This document shows, one piece after another, positions 23,537 through 35,574 of a stretch of DNA of 64,000 bases. The position numbers were made by a program, and so were the translations under genes. The DNA is from Acanthochromis polyacanthus (lineage: Eukaryota; Chordata; Actinopteri; Pomacentridae). Position 1 is the stretch's first letter. Every line of letters begins with the position of its first letter. Below the pieces are notes generated by a model. It worked only from the letters and a program-made list of their open reading frames with translations, had not been told where the DNA came from and did no database searches. Location: assembly GCF_021347895.1 (NCBI RefSeq), contig NC_067136.1, forward strand, positions 558,001 to 622,000, read 5' to 3'.

Positions 23537-23743
23537 CTAAAGATAAAGAGAGTTTTGGTTTATTATGAAAGTTTAGTTCCTCTTCCTGTAGTTCAGCTCT
23601 GAGTTTATAACACAAACAACAAACTCTGGAACCTCATTAAATGTTTTGAGTTTCAAATGTGGATGTAAACTTTCTGATTTGTTCGTCTTCCTGTCTGTTA
23701 TCTTCTTTCTGATCTGATTTTCTCTGTCAGGTTGAATCATCTT

Positions 23744-23797
23744 CTAAAAACTGTAAATAATCAGAGATGAATGAAGACAGAGAGCAGCAGCCTCCAT
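23744..23797 (-). other. Possible minus-strand signal-peptide exon, copy 2
   Basis: Same MEAAALCLHSSLIIYS reading as at 7242, about 260 bp upstream (minus sense) of antisense exon copy 2. Confidence 0.25.
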
Positions 23798-23981
23798 CTT
23801 TACTGAGCAGAAACCACAGCAGGAAAGTTTAACGTTGCTTCTTTCAAACATCCACTTACAGAGAATTTATCAGAGACTAGATTTGCTGCAGGTTGTCTGA
23901 GTTAAAGACTCAGAAAAGGTCAGTTTGATTTGACCTCATTTAGAACTCTGCTTCATGAAGCAGGTCTGTCTGAAAGGACTT

Positions 23982-24224
23982 CTATCCCAGAGTTAGACTT
24001 CCTGTGAACAGCAAGTCTAACTCTGTTCTTCCTCTGCAGCACAGCTCACACATCTGGACAACAACCACACAAACACAACTTAAACCACAAAAGCCCAGAG
24101 TCACAAAGAATGGATCATCAACACATACATGCAGTTTGTCTCCATAAACCATCAGTGGAGCTTCACTGGACCCCTGATGGAGACCTACATCACCCACAGA
24201 CACACAACATGAGTCCACAGACAC
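23982..24224 (-). CDS. Unrecognised minus-strand ORF with one membrane segment
   Basis: An 80-residue frame with a hydrophobic stretch FFVTLGFCGLSCVCVVVVQM followed by CELCCRGRTELDLL and stop. This is the layout of a TM/cytoplasmic-tail exon. It lies upstream (minus sense) of antisense exon copy 2, but copies 1 and 3 have no visible equivalent. It could be part of a decayed minus-strand receptor gene or chance. Confidence 0.25.
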   Translation of the reverse strand: MSVDSCCVSVGDVGLHQGSSEAPLMVYGDKLHVCVDDPFFVTLGFCGLSCVCVVVVQMCELCCRGRTELDLLFTGSLTLG

Positions 24225-24539
24225 ACAACTCTAACACACAGACACACAGAATGACTTCAGAGAACCAGTCTACAGTAAAATCCCCACCAGGAGATAAAAT
24301 GACTCCAGAGCCTCTAAATGAAACTCTACAGGACGTTACTCAGAGGTCTCACAGCGCCCTCTGGAGGCTTCCAGATGCTGTTACACATCTGCTGTAGAAC
24401 TCCATCAGACACACTGATGGATTATTGTTTATTTGTTTATGATTATTTACATTTTGGAGCATGCAGACAGATGTTTAGGGATGTTCACATGAATGTGAAT
24501 AAATCTCCACATTGGTGATGTCCTGGTAGACAGCAGGAC

Positions 24540-25691
24540 AATCATTGCTGCTATTTACAGTAAATAAAGAACATTAAGTGGGTCAATATATAATTGTGGG
24601 ACTTTTAGAGTTTAAAAAATTCTGGAAATATTTTTTCTTCAAATATATTATTATTTATAAACATTGGCCCCAAATTTGCTGATTTCAAACGATAAAGCCG
24701 TATGAGCCGTTATAACGAAGCTGAAATTACGAAGCTTTTATCGGGGCCGTGTACCGTAATAACACGACCTAAATTCACAATGGTGGACATCTTCGACAAT
24801 GCGACCTCGCAAGACTTGATCGATATTTTTATGGATTAGGTGGTTTTAGTATATGTACTTCTCCAGAAACATGGCCCTGTAAGGGTTAACACATTATTTT
24901 AGTCAACTATGTTATGGACAAAAACTGTAAAGTTTTATCTTTGGGTAAAAGTCAGATATTTAAGCAAATCATTGTTCTAGAAAGAATCTCTGCCCACTTA
25001 CAATTTTAATTATAATCCACAATTATTAAAGAAAATGCACTTTTTTTTGCATTAAAACTCCTAATTTCACAGAATGCAGTGAACAGTCCAGATACTTTCT
25101 CCTAAACTCCTGAGATTCATGACAATTTTCTTGATTAAATTATAGTGAGCTACATGTTTCACAGCTACCAAGTCTCTAGGTTTAGGGAACAATTAAATTT
25201 TTTTATAAACATAATGGTATCATAGTTGACAAAAGTGACACAGCTGACTGGACATGAAAATATTTAATGATTTATTTATCAAATATAATCATGAACTATA
25301 TGAATTATTATTGTATGTTAGAAAACTGCATATTCTGTCTCTTAGTGGATTTAATTAAGACCTTCTGATATCATTGTGACATAAACAAATAACACAGACT
25401 CAGAGTAGTTCACATGGATCACTTACAGTTTTATTAACTTACACACACTGTAAACTAAAACAGTGATCCTAACCTACAAAAAACAACAACGGGATGAAAA
25501 ACTGCTCACACAAAAAGCACTCTGTAAGCTTTTTTGAAAATACTGTTTTTTGAGCAAAAACTAAAAGTGTATAACACTGAGTAAAAAACGGTGCTCTGTT
25601 GTGTCAAAACATTTAACAAAATAAGTGTGCTGCACTGTTCCAACATTTTCAAAACAAAACAGTGAAAACCGTTATATCCTAACTACACTAA
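24540..25691. other. AT-rich spacer
   Basis: No supported coding region; no repeat recognised. Confidence 0.4.
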
Positions 25692-25693
25692 TA

Positions 25694-27317
25694 CAGTGGA
25701 TAAGGAAAGTATTCAGACCCCTGAAATGTTTCACTCTCTGTGTCATTGCAGCCATTTGCCAAAATCATAAAAGTTCATTTTATTTCTCATTAATGTACAC
25801 TCAGCACCCCGTCTTGACAGAAAAAAAACAGAAATGTAGAAAACTTTGCAAATGTATTAAAAAAGAAAAACTGAAATCTCACATGGTCAGAAGTATTCAG
25901 AGCCTTTGCAGCGACATTCATATTTAACTCACATGCTGTCCATTTCTTCTGATCCTCCTCCAGATGGTTCTGCTTCTTTATTGGAGTCCAGCTGTGTTTA
26001 ATTAAACTGATTGGACTTGATTAGGAAAGGCACACACCTGTCTGTATAAGACCTTACAGCTCACAGTGCATGTCAGAGCAAATGAGAATCATGAGGTGGA
26101 AGGAACTGCCCAAGGAGCTCAGAGACAGAATGGTGGCAAGGCACAGATCTGGACAAGGTTACAAAAGAATTTCTGCAGCACTCAAGGTTCCTCAGAGCAC
26201 AGTGGCCTCCATAATCCTCAAATGGAAGAAGTTTGGGACGACCACAACTCTTCCTAGACCTGGCCGTCCAGCCAAACTGAGCAATGGTGGGAGAAGAGCC
26301 TTGGTGAGAGAGGTAAAGAAGAACCCAAAGATCACTGTGGCTGAGCTCCAGAGATGCAGTCGGGAGATAGGAGAAAGTTCCACAAAGTCAACCATCACTG
26401 CAGCCCTCCACCAGTCGGGGCTTTATGGCAGAGTGGCCCGAAGGAAGACTCTCCTCAGTGCAAGACACATGAAAGCTTAGAGTTTGAAAAAACACATGAA
26501 GGACTCCCAGACTATGAGAAATACGATTCTCTGGTCTGATGAGACCAAGATTGAACTTTTTGGTGTTAATTCTAAGCGGTATGTGTGGAGAAAAGCAGGC
26601 ACTGCTCATCACCTGCCCAATACAATCCCTACAGTGAAACATGGTGGTGGGAGCATCATGTTGTGGGGGGTGGGGTTTCAGCTGCAGGGACAGGACGACT
26701 GGTTGCAATTGAAGGAAGGATGAATGCGGCCAAGTACAGAGATATCCTGGAGGAAAACCTCTTCCAGAGTGCTCAGGACCTCAGACTGGGCCGAAGGTTC
26801 ACCTTTCAACAGGACAATGACCCTAAGCACACAACTAAAATAACAAAGGAGTGGCTTCACAACAACTCTGTGACCGTTCTTGACTGGCCCAGCCAGAGCC
26901 CTGACCTAAACCCAGTTGAGCATCTCTGGAGAGACTTAAAAATGTCTGTCCACCAATGTTCACCATCCAACCTGACAGAACTGGAGAGGATCTGCAAGAA
27001 GAATGTCAGAGGATCCCCAAATCCAGGTGTGAAAAACTTGTTGCATCATTCCCAAGAAGACTCATGGCTGTACGAGCTGAAAAGGAGCTTCTACTCAATA
27101 CTGAGCACAGGGTCTGAATACTTCTGACCATGTGATATTTCAGTTTTTCTTTTTAATACATTTGCAAAAAATTCTACATTTCTGTTTTTTCTGTCCAGAT
27201 GGGTGCTGAGTGTACATTAATGAGAAATAAAATGAACTTTTTTGATTTTGGCAAATGGCTGCAATGACACAGAGAGTGAAAGATTTCAAGGGGTCTGAAT
27301 ACTTTCTGTACCTACTG
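25694..27317 (+). mobile_element. Tc1-like transposon, 1.6 kb, TA TSD
   Basis: Terminal inverted repeats start CAGTGGATAAGGAAAGTA (left) with the reverse complement at the right end. TA dinucleotides flank both sides (25692-25693 and 27318-27319). The full-length element carries a broken transposase (separate entry). Confidence 0.9.
26070..27110 (+). pseudogene. Tc1 transposase, inactivated
   Basis: The N-terminal half (26070-26477, MSEQMRIMRWKELPKEL, helix-turn-helix and PRPGRPAKL) ends at TAG 26478-26480. It continues in frame (26484-) with [11 protein letters not shown] and [11 protein letters not shown] frameshift near the G-rich tract at about 26665 moves the rest to another frame ([27 protein letters not shown]). 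A second shift falls at about 27000, before the normal C-terminus. The catalytic Asp-Asp-Glu residues survive, but the frame does not. Confidence 0.9.
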
Positions 27318-27449
27318 TATATCATTTAATAAAATTGAAACTGAAACTCTTTTATAAAGATATTGTGGAAACATAGTTGACATGTGATAAAGCCACACTT
27401 GACTCACACACTATTTTATATTGAATAACTCAGAAAGAGGAGAAAGAAT

Positions 27450-27993
27450 TGTCGCACTCCTCCGGTGCCAGCCCTCTGATCTGGCTAACTGTGCTCAGCT
27501 GAGGAGCTCAGCTTAACTCTATGTACAATCACTGCAGCATTTAAGCTGGCCTCTCTGCACTACACTCTGCCGGTTCATTGCTCCATATCCCACCATCCAT
27601 GCTACGATGCACTCAGCTGTCCCCTGCACTCCGGTCACCATCTCTTGCACGCTGCTTCCTGGACACAAGCTTCCCGTTGGACTTATTATCTGTTCCCCTG
27701 CCCTCGTCACGTCTCTCCCTCTGCTCCCTCCATTCTGCCCGCTTCTGCCTTCCTCCCATGGACACATGAGTCTCCTCTCCCCTGTTAGTTTAGTTTCATT
27801 TAGTCCTCGTTTCGGCCAACTAGTCCGCCCTTAGTGAGTGTAGTTTGTTTAGTTTAGCCCCCTGTTCTGTTTAGTGCCTGTGCCTCCCGTATGGAGAGCT
27901 TTTGTGTTTCGTTCCTTTATTAAAACCTTATTCATTTATCTACCTGCCTGTCTATTGCCTGCTGCTTGGGTTCACCCGCCCCGTTGTATGACA
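27450..27993 (+). mobile_element. Solo LTR, copy B, 5-bp TSD
   Basis: Begins TGTCGCAC and ends TATGACA. The duplication AGAAT flanks it exactly (27445-27449 and 27994-27998). It has CT-rich sequence and ATTAAA near 27920, and homology to 13785-14351. The structure fits an LTR retroelement that recombined out, leaving one LTR. The superfamily cannot be told without internal sequence. Confidence 0.8.
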
Positions 27994-28339
27994 AGAATAA
28001 ACCTTGGAGTCTTCCAGTCTTTACTTCAGGAGGAAATGACATCATGTGGAGCAGGTCATGTGATCTGGAATTAACAAACTTCTTTGAGAGGTGTTTTTAT
28101 AACGGGGGACTTAGTGGAAAGGGATTTCTGGGACACAGATACAGTTTGTTATTTTCCATATAAAATGTGATATCTTGTCAAAAAAGAAAAATCTGTCATG
28201 ATTATCCAATCCTTATCCAAGTTTTTACATTTCAGTGTGTTATTATCAAAGTTTTTTTATGTTGTAGTCCATATTTCATTGGGCTAATGTCTAGATTGTT
28301 ACAGTTTTTTACATTAATATCAAGGCGTATGATGTTCTT

Positions 28340-28600
28340 GATGTAGTAATATCCAGATGTTTGATGTCTTGTGATTGGACACAACCCTTTGGGGGTTTTC
28401 TGGGCATGACCAACTGAAAGGAGACCCCAGGATGAGACTCGATCTCTCTGGAGGGACTACATATCTCATCTGGCCCAGGAATGGTCAGAAAGCGTTGTTG
28501 GGGAGATGTTCCCAGGGAATGACCTCCTTCATCTCTGGACAAGAGGACTAAAACGATGGACTGACTGACCAAATGTATGGAACTACAAGCCTCTGTGATC
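28340..28600 (+). mobile_element. L2-like LINE 3' fragment
   Basis: Near duplicate of 16045-16260 ('gggactacatatctcatctg', 'ctctggacaagaggactaaa'). Non-coding relic. Confidence 0.65.
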
Positions 28601-28607
28601 AACAAAC

Positions 28608-28800
28608 AGACAATTTAGAGTAACCAATTAACCTCAGCATATTTTTGGACTGTGGGAGGAAGCCGGAGTACCCGGAGAAAACCCACGCATGCACAGGGAG
28701 AACATGCAAACTCCATGCAGAAAGATCCCAGACCCAGGCCGGGATTTGAACCGGGGATCTTCTTGCTGCAAGGCCAAAGTGCTCCACTCTACTGTGTAGC
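28608..28800 (+). repeat. Dispersed teleost repeat, 3' part
   Basis: Contains 'acaatttagagtaaccaat', 'ggactgtgggaggaagccgg' and 'gatttgaaccggggatct', the last being tRNA B-box-like. It lacks the 5' half present at 3675. Confidence 0.75.
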
Positions 28801-29148
28801 CCTTGTCTCTAAACAATGTAAACAAAACATTCCAGAGTTGTCTGAACTTGTTCAGGCCTGAAGAAGAGAAATTACACTAAGAAGGCATAAAAAGTCTTCA
28901 GAGCCTTCTGCCCGCATCCTCAAGATAAAGTTCACCCAATCACTGTCATGGAATTTCATCTGATTTCAATGTTCCACATTCAGACGGAGATACAGAATAA
29001 ACTATTTCTCTGAACAGCTGCACCTCACAGCTTCATCAGAATCATCAGCAAGTGACTTTACATTGGTGTTCATGGATTAAAGTGTGGCTGTTGTTGGATA
29101 TTTGTACCAAAGTGTTGATCAGAGGAAAAAGAAGAAAAAGACGGTGAA

Positions 29149-29200
29149 ATGGTCACTGGAACATCTGCGTTACTCTGTTGTTTGGTCTGTTCCTCTGAAG
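29149..29200 (+). CDS. Orphan Ig leader exon
   Basis: MVTGTSALLCCLVCSSE, donor at 29201, phase 1, preceded by the family 5'UTR. It closely resembles the 16763 leader. No V exon follows before the next leader. Confidence 0.5.
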
Positions 29201-29687
29201 GTGAGTTAATCATGTTCATACATTCAGATCTAATATTCAGGAGGTTGCTTTAAAAAGACACATTTTAGAAACTTGGACTTTTCACCTTTGCGTTTTCTGA
29301 GCATGTTGATGATAAAAACAGCAGCGTTTGGTTCATCAGTCAGTCATCAATAATCAACACATCTCATGTAACCAAGAAGAGGAGGAGATATCAGCCCAGG
29401 TGTGTCCTCTAGATCTCAAAAGTGAAATGATTATTGTCCTCCTGGACTCATGAAAATGTGAAGTCACTTGATTTCCAAGAAGTATGGAAATAAAACTCCG
29501 CCCTTCAGATCCCTCAGTGTTTACATCAGCGCCGCTTTTCTCCCGTTTCTTTACGCTGCTGCACCTCACGGCTTCATTTTAAATATCAGCTGTAAATGCC
29601 GATAAATTTCTGATTAAACTTTGTTTTGTTGTTGGATATAGTTCTCGGTCTAAGTGTTGATCAGAGGAAAAAGAAGAAGACGGTCAG

Positions 29688-29751
29688 ATGGTGGCTGGAA
29701 CATTCCCTTTGTTCTCTCTGATCATCTGTTTCCTGGTCTGTTCCTGTACAG
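29688..29751 (+). CDS. Orphan Ig leader exon
   Basis: MVAGTFPLFSLIICFLVCSC, donor at 29752, phase 1. It lies 0.5 kb after the previous leader and 1.4 kb before the gene 3 leader. It could be an alternative first exon of Ig gene 3. Confidence 0.5.
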
Positions 29752-31143
29752 GTGAGTTAAACATCTTCGTATTTTTAGAGGTTGTTTTGTAAAGAAAAAA
29801 ATGTAAAAACTTGGTGTTTTCTCCTCTTTGGAGAAAAGACTTTAATACAACAATACGTTTTGAATTTGTGGGTACGATCGTTGTAAAGGCTTCTATTGTT
29901 CATCGTAAACAGTGAACAGTAATAATGAACAACTCTGACTGCCTCTTTTTATGTTTAAAGGCTGTGAAATGTTTCTGTTTGTCCAGATTTCTGCTGTTTT
30001 ATCAATCAGAACTAAACTGTTTTAGTTGTCAATACAGTCATGGAAAAAAATGATGTCATCAAAATTAAATTCTTATGATTATTTTTTGTTGTTAGCATTA
30101 TACTTCTCCAAGCAAGTGTGCCTTTAGTTGTACCAGGCGTCAAAATGAACAAGAAATTGAAGAAAAAAATGGTGGTTTAAACATTTTTTCCATGACTGTG
30201 TGTATTCCATTGTTCTCAAGTGCTCAGCAGAAAGTTAAAAGGAAAAGCTGACATTTGCTCCTGAATTAAAGACTTATAACATAGAATGGATGATTTAATG
30301 CTGTAATGGCAGGAAGATCAAACACGGATATTTTAAAGGGAAACACATTTTCATTTTTAATGTCCTGGAAGTCCAGACAGAAGCAGAATCAGGAGCTCAG
30401 AGTTCATGGAGGAGTACAACAGAGAACAAATGATGACTAATTTCAGGCGGATTCTGAGTCTAAATAATTTAAATAAACAGGATGTGACTATATTTTCCAG
30501 TGTTATATATTTAAATGTTCTCATAATTCATTAAATTGTGCTCTGATATCACAATAATCCCATTCAGACCAACTGATTAAATCCAATCTGCTGATTGTTA
30601 TTGTTGTTATTGAACTGGTCCAGAGAAGGTGATGAGTTCAGCAGAAATATGAAACCGGGTAAAACCCACTGATAGGTTCTGAGGGAAAGGAGGCAGGGAA
30701 TTGTTTTTGATAAAGGGAGGTTGTCAAAGTTTTTCACCACCCAGTACTGATGTTAATTTCATGTTCTTCTCTCTGTAGTTTATAACACCATGTTGAATGG
30801 ATGGTAAAAACACAGCAGTGCTTTGGTTTCTCAGTCATCAACAATCAACACGTAACCAATCAAAGCAGGAGGTATCCGTCTACGTGTGTCCTCTAGATCT
30901 CAAAAGATAAATGATTAATGTTCTCCTGTACTCGTGAAGGCTGAAGTCATGAGATTTATAAGAAATAAAGAAACTCTGTCCTGCAGATCCCTCAGTGTTT
31001 TCTACATCAGCGCCATATTTCTCCTGTTTCTCTACACAGCCACACCACACAGTTAAATACCAGCAGGAAACAACATTAACTCTTGTTTTCTGATTAAACT
31101 TTAGCCTAAGTGTTGATCAGAGGAAGAAGAAGAAGACGGTAAA

Positions 31144-34100
31144 ATGGTGGTTAGAACATCTTTCTGTGTGATCATCTGTTTCCTGGTCTGTTCCTCTGAA
31201 GGTGAGTTAATCATGTTCATACGTTCAGATCTAATATTCAGGAGGTTGTTTTGTAAAGACACATTTTAGAAACTTGGACTTTTCTTCTTTTTGTTCTCTG
31301 AGCTGCTGAGTCTCCAACAGACAACCCAGTTTCTGGAAGTGTCCTTTAACGTTTTCCTGGTTGCACTTTTTATTCTGACATCATGTTGTGTCAACCAGCT
31401 CCAAGGAGTTGATTCAGGTTATAAACTGTGACGTTCCAACAAACAGCCTCAAACCATTCCAGCTGTAAACGTGTAAAATCTGGGCTCAGAGGGAACATTA
31501 GTTCTGGAGTTAGAGCTTCTTCAGGAAGGAGGTCGTGTTGATTTTAGCATCGTTTTCTTCCACCAATCTGTGGATCAATGTTAGAAACTGCAGAAATAAT
31601 GTAGCTGGAGTCCTGAAAGTGAACATTGATGTGAACATCTGGTCTCCAGTGGTTCAACCTGCTCTGATAGAATAATACAGACCAGTTCTATGATGGTGGA
31701 CGTCTGCTCAGAACCTGATTCCACCAACAGAAAACCTTTATTTTCACCCTCACAGGATGATTTGTTTCCTGTCATTTGGCACCAATAGGAGCTTTAAAGT
31801 GGATCTATGGTTCCAGTCAGACACTTTATGAGAAACAAACAGTAAAACTACATTGTTTTTGTATTAATGTCCAATATGAGGACAGTCATTGAGCAGATCT
31901 GATGGTAAAACCGCTCCAGTAGAGTTCTAGAAAACTGTTACTGGGCTGAAAGAAAAAACAGGGTTTATAACTCAGAGAGCTGCAGATCATTTTAGAAAAT
32001 GTGATTCAATAAACAATAGTTTATTTACCAGATCTACAGTGCCTTGTGAAAGTATTCGGCCCCTTGAACTTTTCAACCTTTCGCCACATTTCAGGCTTCA
32101 AACATAAAGATATAAAATTTTAATTTTTTGTCAAGAATCAACAACAAGTGGGACACAATCGTGAAGTGGAACGAAATTTATTGGATATTTTATACTTTTT
32201 TAACAAATAAAAAACTGAAAAGTGGGGTGTGCAATATTATTGGGCCCCTTTACTTTCAGTGCAGCAAACTCACTCCAGAAGTTCAGTGAGGATCTCTGAA
32301 TGATCCAATGTTGTCCTAAATGACTGATGATGATAAATAGAATCCACCTGTGTGTAATCAAGTCTCCGTATAAATGCACCTGCTCTGTGATAGTCTCAGG
32401 GTTCTGTTTAAAGTGCAGAGAGCATCATGAAGACCAAGGAACACACCAGGCAGGTCCCAGATACTGTTGTGGAGAAGTTTAAAGCCGGATTTGGATCCAA
32501 AAAGATTTCCCAAGCTTTAAACATCTCAAGGAGCACTGTGCAAGCAATCATATTGAAATGGAAGGAGTATCAGACCACTGCAAATCTACCAAGACCCGGC
32601 CGTCCCTCTAAACTTTCACCTCCAACAAGGAGAAGACTGATCAGAGATGCAGCCAAGAGGCCCATGATCACTCTGGATGAACTGCAGAGATCTACAGCTG
32701 AGGTGGGAGAGTCTGTCCATAGGACAACAATCAGTCGTACACTGCACAAATCTGGCCTTTATGGAAGAGTGGCAAGAAGAAAGCCATTTCTCAAAGATAT
32801 CCATACAAAGTCTGGTTTGAAGTTTGCCACAAGCCACCTGGGAGACACACCAAACATGTGGAAGAAGGTGCTCTGGTCAGATGAAACCAAAATCCAACTT
32901 TTTGGCCACAATGCAAAACCATATGTTTGGCGTAAAAGCAACACAGCTCATCACCCTGAACACACCATCCCCACTGTCAAACATGGTGGTGGCAGCCTCA
33001 TGGTTTGGGCCTGCTTTTCTTCAGCAGGGACAGGGAAGATGGTTCAAATTGATGGGAAGATGAATGGAGCCAAATACAGGAGCATTCTGGAAGAAAACCT
33101 GTTGGAGTCTGCAAAAGACCTGAGACTGGGACGGAGATTTATCTTCCAACAGGACAATGATCCAAAACATAAAGCCAAATCTACAATGGAATGGTTCACA
33201 AATAAACGTATCCAGGTGTTAGAATGGCCAAGTCAAAGTCCAGACCTGAATCCAATGGAGAATCTGTGGGCAGAGCTGAAGACTGCTGTTCACAAACGCT
33301 CTCCATCCAACCTCACTGTGCTCCAGCTGTTTTGCAAGGAAGAATGGGCAAGAATTTCAGTCTCTGGATGTGCAAAACTGATAGAGACATACCCCAAGAG
33401 ACTTGCAGCTGTAACTGCAGCAAAAGGTGGCGCGACAAAGTATTAATGCAAGGGGGCCCAATAATATTGCACGCCCCACTTTTCAGGTTTTTATTTGTTA
33501 AAAAAGTTTAAAATATCCAATAAATTTCGTTCCACTTCACGATTGTGTCCCAATTGTTGATTCTTGACAAAAAATTAGAATTTTATATCTTTATGTTTAA
33601 AGCCTGAAATGTGGCAAAAGGTTGAAAAGTTCAAGGGGGCCGAATACTTTCACAAGGCACTGTATAGCATCACTTGTCTCGGAGTTGATTATTAAGATCT
33701 GTTTTAATTATTAAAACCCTGTTAGCAAAAAAAAAACAACCTAAAACTCAGTCAGCTGTGATCACTGGTCACATCTGGAGCTCATCAGAAACACAACCTG
33801 TTGTCTACTGACAGTCACTAAATAAACACAATAATAACATCCAGTAAAATCCTTCCACTCGGTGCCAACATGACATCAACAAGAGAACTGGGAAACACGT
33901 TTTCACCTTTAATGTTCTGTAAATCCAGACAGAAACAGAAGCAGCAGCTCAGAGTTCATGGAGGAGTTTAGTGGTTAAAATCTTCTCATCTGGATCAACT
34001 TTAACTTCTCTCTGCTTTCTTCTTCAGCTCAGGAAAAAATCACAGCTAAACTTGGACATGATGTCATTCTGCCATGTAAAGTTCCCAACATCAACAACAT

Positions 34101-34646
34101 CAACAGCATAACTGTAGAGTGGATCAAACCTGGACTGGATCCAGATCATGTTTTGTTCTACAGAGATGGACACTTAGATCCAGACAACCAGCATACATCT
34201 TATCAGAACCGGGTGGATCTGCAGGACAAAGAGATGAAGGATGGAGATGTTTCTCTGATTCTGAAGAATGTGACGATGGAGGACAGAGGAACATACGAGT
34301 GTCGTGTTTTTGAGAAAGGAAAGAAAGATCCTATCAGCATCATCTACCTGGAAGTTGTTGAACCAGGTGAGTTTGTGTTGAGAGTTCAGTTTGTGTCTCT
34401 GATGAAGCTGCTTGGTCTCAGATCAGATGTTTGTGGTTTATAAAGATGTTGCTGATGAGACTTTGGAGAAAACAGCTGATCTGACTGATGTTCAAACACC
34501 TGATATCTCTGATATTTCTGTCTGCAGGAGAAAAGGATGAAAACACTGGAGATGGAGGAGACAAGACTGGAATCATTCTGGGATCAGTAGTGGGTGTGAT
34601 ACTTCATATTCTGGTTTCTGTTGTGTTTTTTTTAATCTATAGATGA
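31144..34646 (+). CDS. Ig gene 3: V-set Ig transmembrane protein without cytoplasmic tail
   Basis: Spliced CDS join(31144..31201, 34028..34366, 34528..34646), predicting 171 aa. The signal peptide is MVVRTSFCVIICFLVCSS. The V domain has ILPCK, a 14-residue Asn/Ile-rich loop to VEWIKP, and DRGTYEC; Arg replaces the usual Thr between the conserved Asp and Gly. Stalk GDGGDKTG, TM about residues 148-170 (GVILHILVSVVFFLIY). The protein ends at TGA 34644-34646, directly after LIYR, where the paralogues have CGA (Arg). The old tail (HTRKNPNLPVPPDEAAAEQM) stays in frame downstream, so the nonsense change is recent. Intron 1 hosts an intact Tc1 element. The protein could still sit in the membrane; whether it is functional is unknown. 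Confidence 0.75.
32037..33662 (+). mobile_element. Tc1-like transposon, complete, TA TSD
   Basis: Terminal repeats start CAGTGCCTTGTGAAAGTATT and are mirrored at the right end. TA flanks at 32035-32036 and 33663-33664. The inverted repeats are about 200 bp with an outer and inner part. Both ends and the transposase are intact, so the insertion is young or well preserved. It lies in intron 1 of Ig gene 3. Confidence 0.92.
32427..33446 (+). CDS. Tc1 transposase, intact
   Basis: A 339-residue frame, the usual length for Tc1 transposases. The N-terminal half holds paired-like helix-turn-helix DNA-binding regions (for example KKISQALNISRSTVQAII) with a GRPS AT-hook-like stretch at about residues 58-63. 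The catalytic triad is visible: Asp152 in LWSDETK, Asp243 in FQQDNDPKH and Glu278 in SPDLNPMENLW, giving DD34E spacing. It ends GATKY. It would cut and paste the element at TA sites in the nucleus. No stop or frameshift is seen; activity is not proven. Confidence 0.93.
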   Translation: MKTKEHTRQVPDTVVEKFKAGFGSKKISQALNISRSTVQAIILKWKEYQTTANLPRPGRPSKLSPPTRRRLIRDAAKRPMITLDELQRSTAEVGESVHRTTISRTLHKSGLYGRVARRKPFLKDIHTKSGLKFATSHLGDTPNMWKKVLWSDETKIQLFGHNAKPYVWRKSNTAHHPEHTIPTVKHGGGSLMVWACFSSAGTGKMVQIDGKMNGAKYRSILEENLLESAKDLRLGRRFIFQQDNDPKHKAKSTMEWFTNKRIQVLEWPSQSPDLNPMENLWAELKTAVHKRSPSNLTVLQLFCKEEWARISVSGCAKLIETYPKRLAAVTAAKGGATKY

Positions 34647-35100
34647 CACACGAGGAAGAATCCAAACCTCCCAGTTCCTCCTGATGAAGCAGCAGCTGAA
34701 CAGATGTTATGAAACAAAGACATCAAAGTTCTTCTGAACAGCATCAGAACAAACCAGAGCTTGTGTAACTTTGATGGAAGCAGCAGCAGAACAAAGAGAA
34801 TCCAGGTGTGGACCAACCATGTGGTCTCCTTTAACTGCCACCTTATAGTGGTGGAGGATTTGTGAGCTCAGAGGATGCTGGGAGCTCTGCTGTCTGGAGT
34901 TCAGCTCCTGCTAGGGTTTCTATTGGCAGACTGGTCCAGAAACATCAAGTCCTCCCAACATCTCCATCATCTAGATTGATCCTGTGGATTGTTGCTGCTG
35001 CTGCTGGTCTTCATCAACTTTTCTACTCTGTTGCTTTGTCTGGAAATAAATGTGTTCCAAAGCTCTGCATGTTAGAACCTGATGAAATGTTGTGGATGTA
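34647..35100 (+). other. 3' UTR of Ig gene 3
   Basis: Starts with the decayed tail-coding sequence, then the family 3' block and AATAAA at 35045-35050. Confidence 0.6.
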
Positions 35101-35574
35101 AAGTGTTCTGTCAGATGAGATCAGAAGCAGATAGAAAAGTTCTGATTGTCCAGAATGAAGCAGAACTGATGAACAACTTTAGACTGAACTGGTTTTAGTG
35201 TTTTATCTGTTAGCAGCTCTGATGATTTACTTTATTTGCTGTCAGATGGTTTGTGAGTTTTTCTCTCTGGTCTTCATCTTATCTTAAGGTTTATTTGCTG
35301 ATCTCTGTTTTGTTCTGTTAATCTGCAGAATGATTTTGTACTCAGTTTCTTCATAGAATGATGTAAGCAGAAGTTGATCAGATTCTTCATAAAAATCTTG
35401 TTCAAAGTATTTAATGTTTTATCTGTTAGCAGCTCTGATGATGCTCTCAACTATTTTACAGGGTAAAGGTGCAGATAATGCTACATATTTTGTATATTTT
35501 TTTCATCCTGCTGACTGGTCTGTGAGTTTAATCTTCATCCTATATCATGTTTTGTTGTTAATCTGCAGATAAAT

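Noticed and set aside
28599..28861. Short ORFs on both strands
   Set aside because: They lie within the dispersed teleost repeat, and the same peptides recur at 51.3 kb.
31581..31775. Minus-strand 64-residue ORF, with a sister at 42875-43069
   Set aside because: It lies in intron 1 of genes 3 and 4. Both copies are explained by intron homology, and the substitutions do not favour silent sites.
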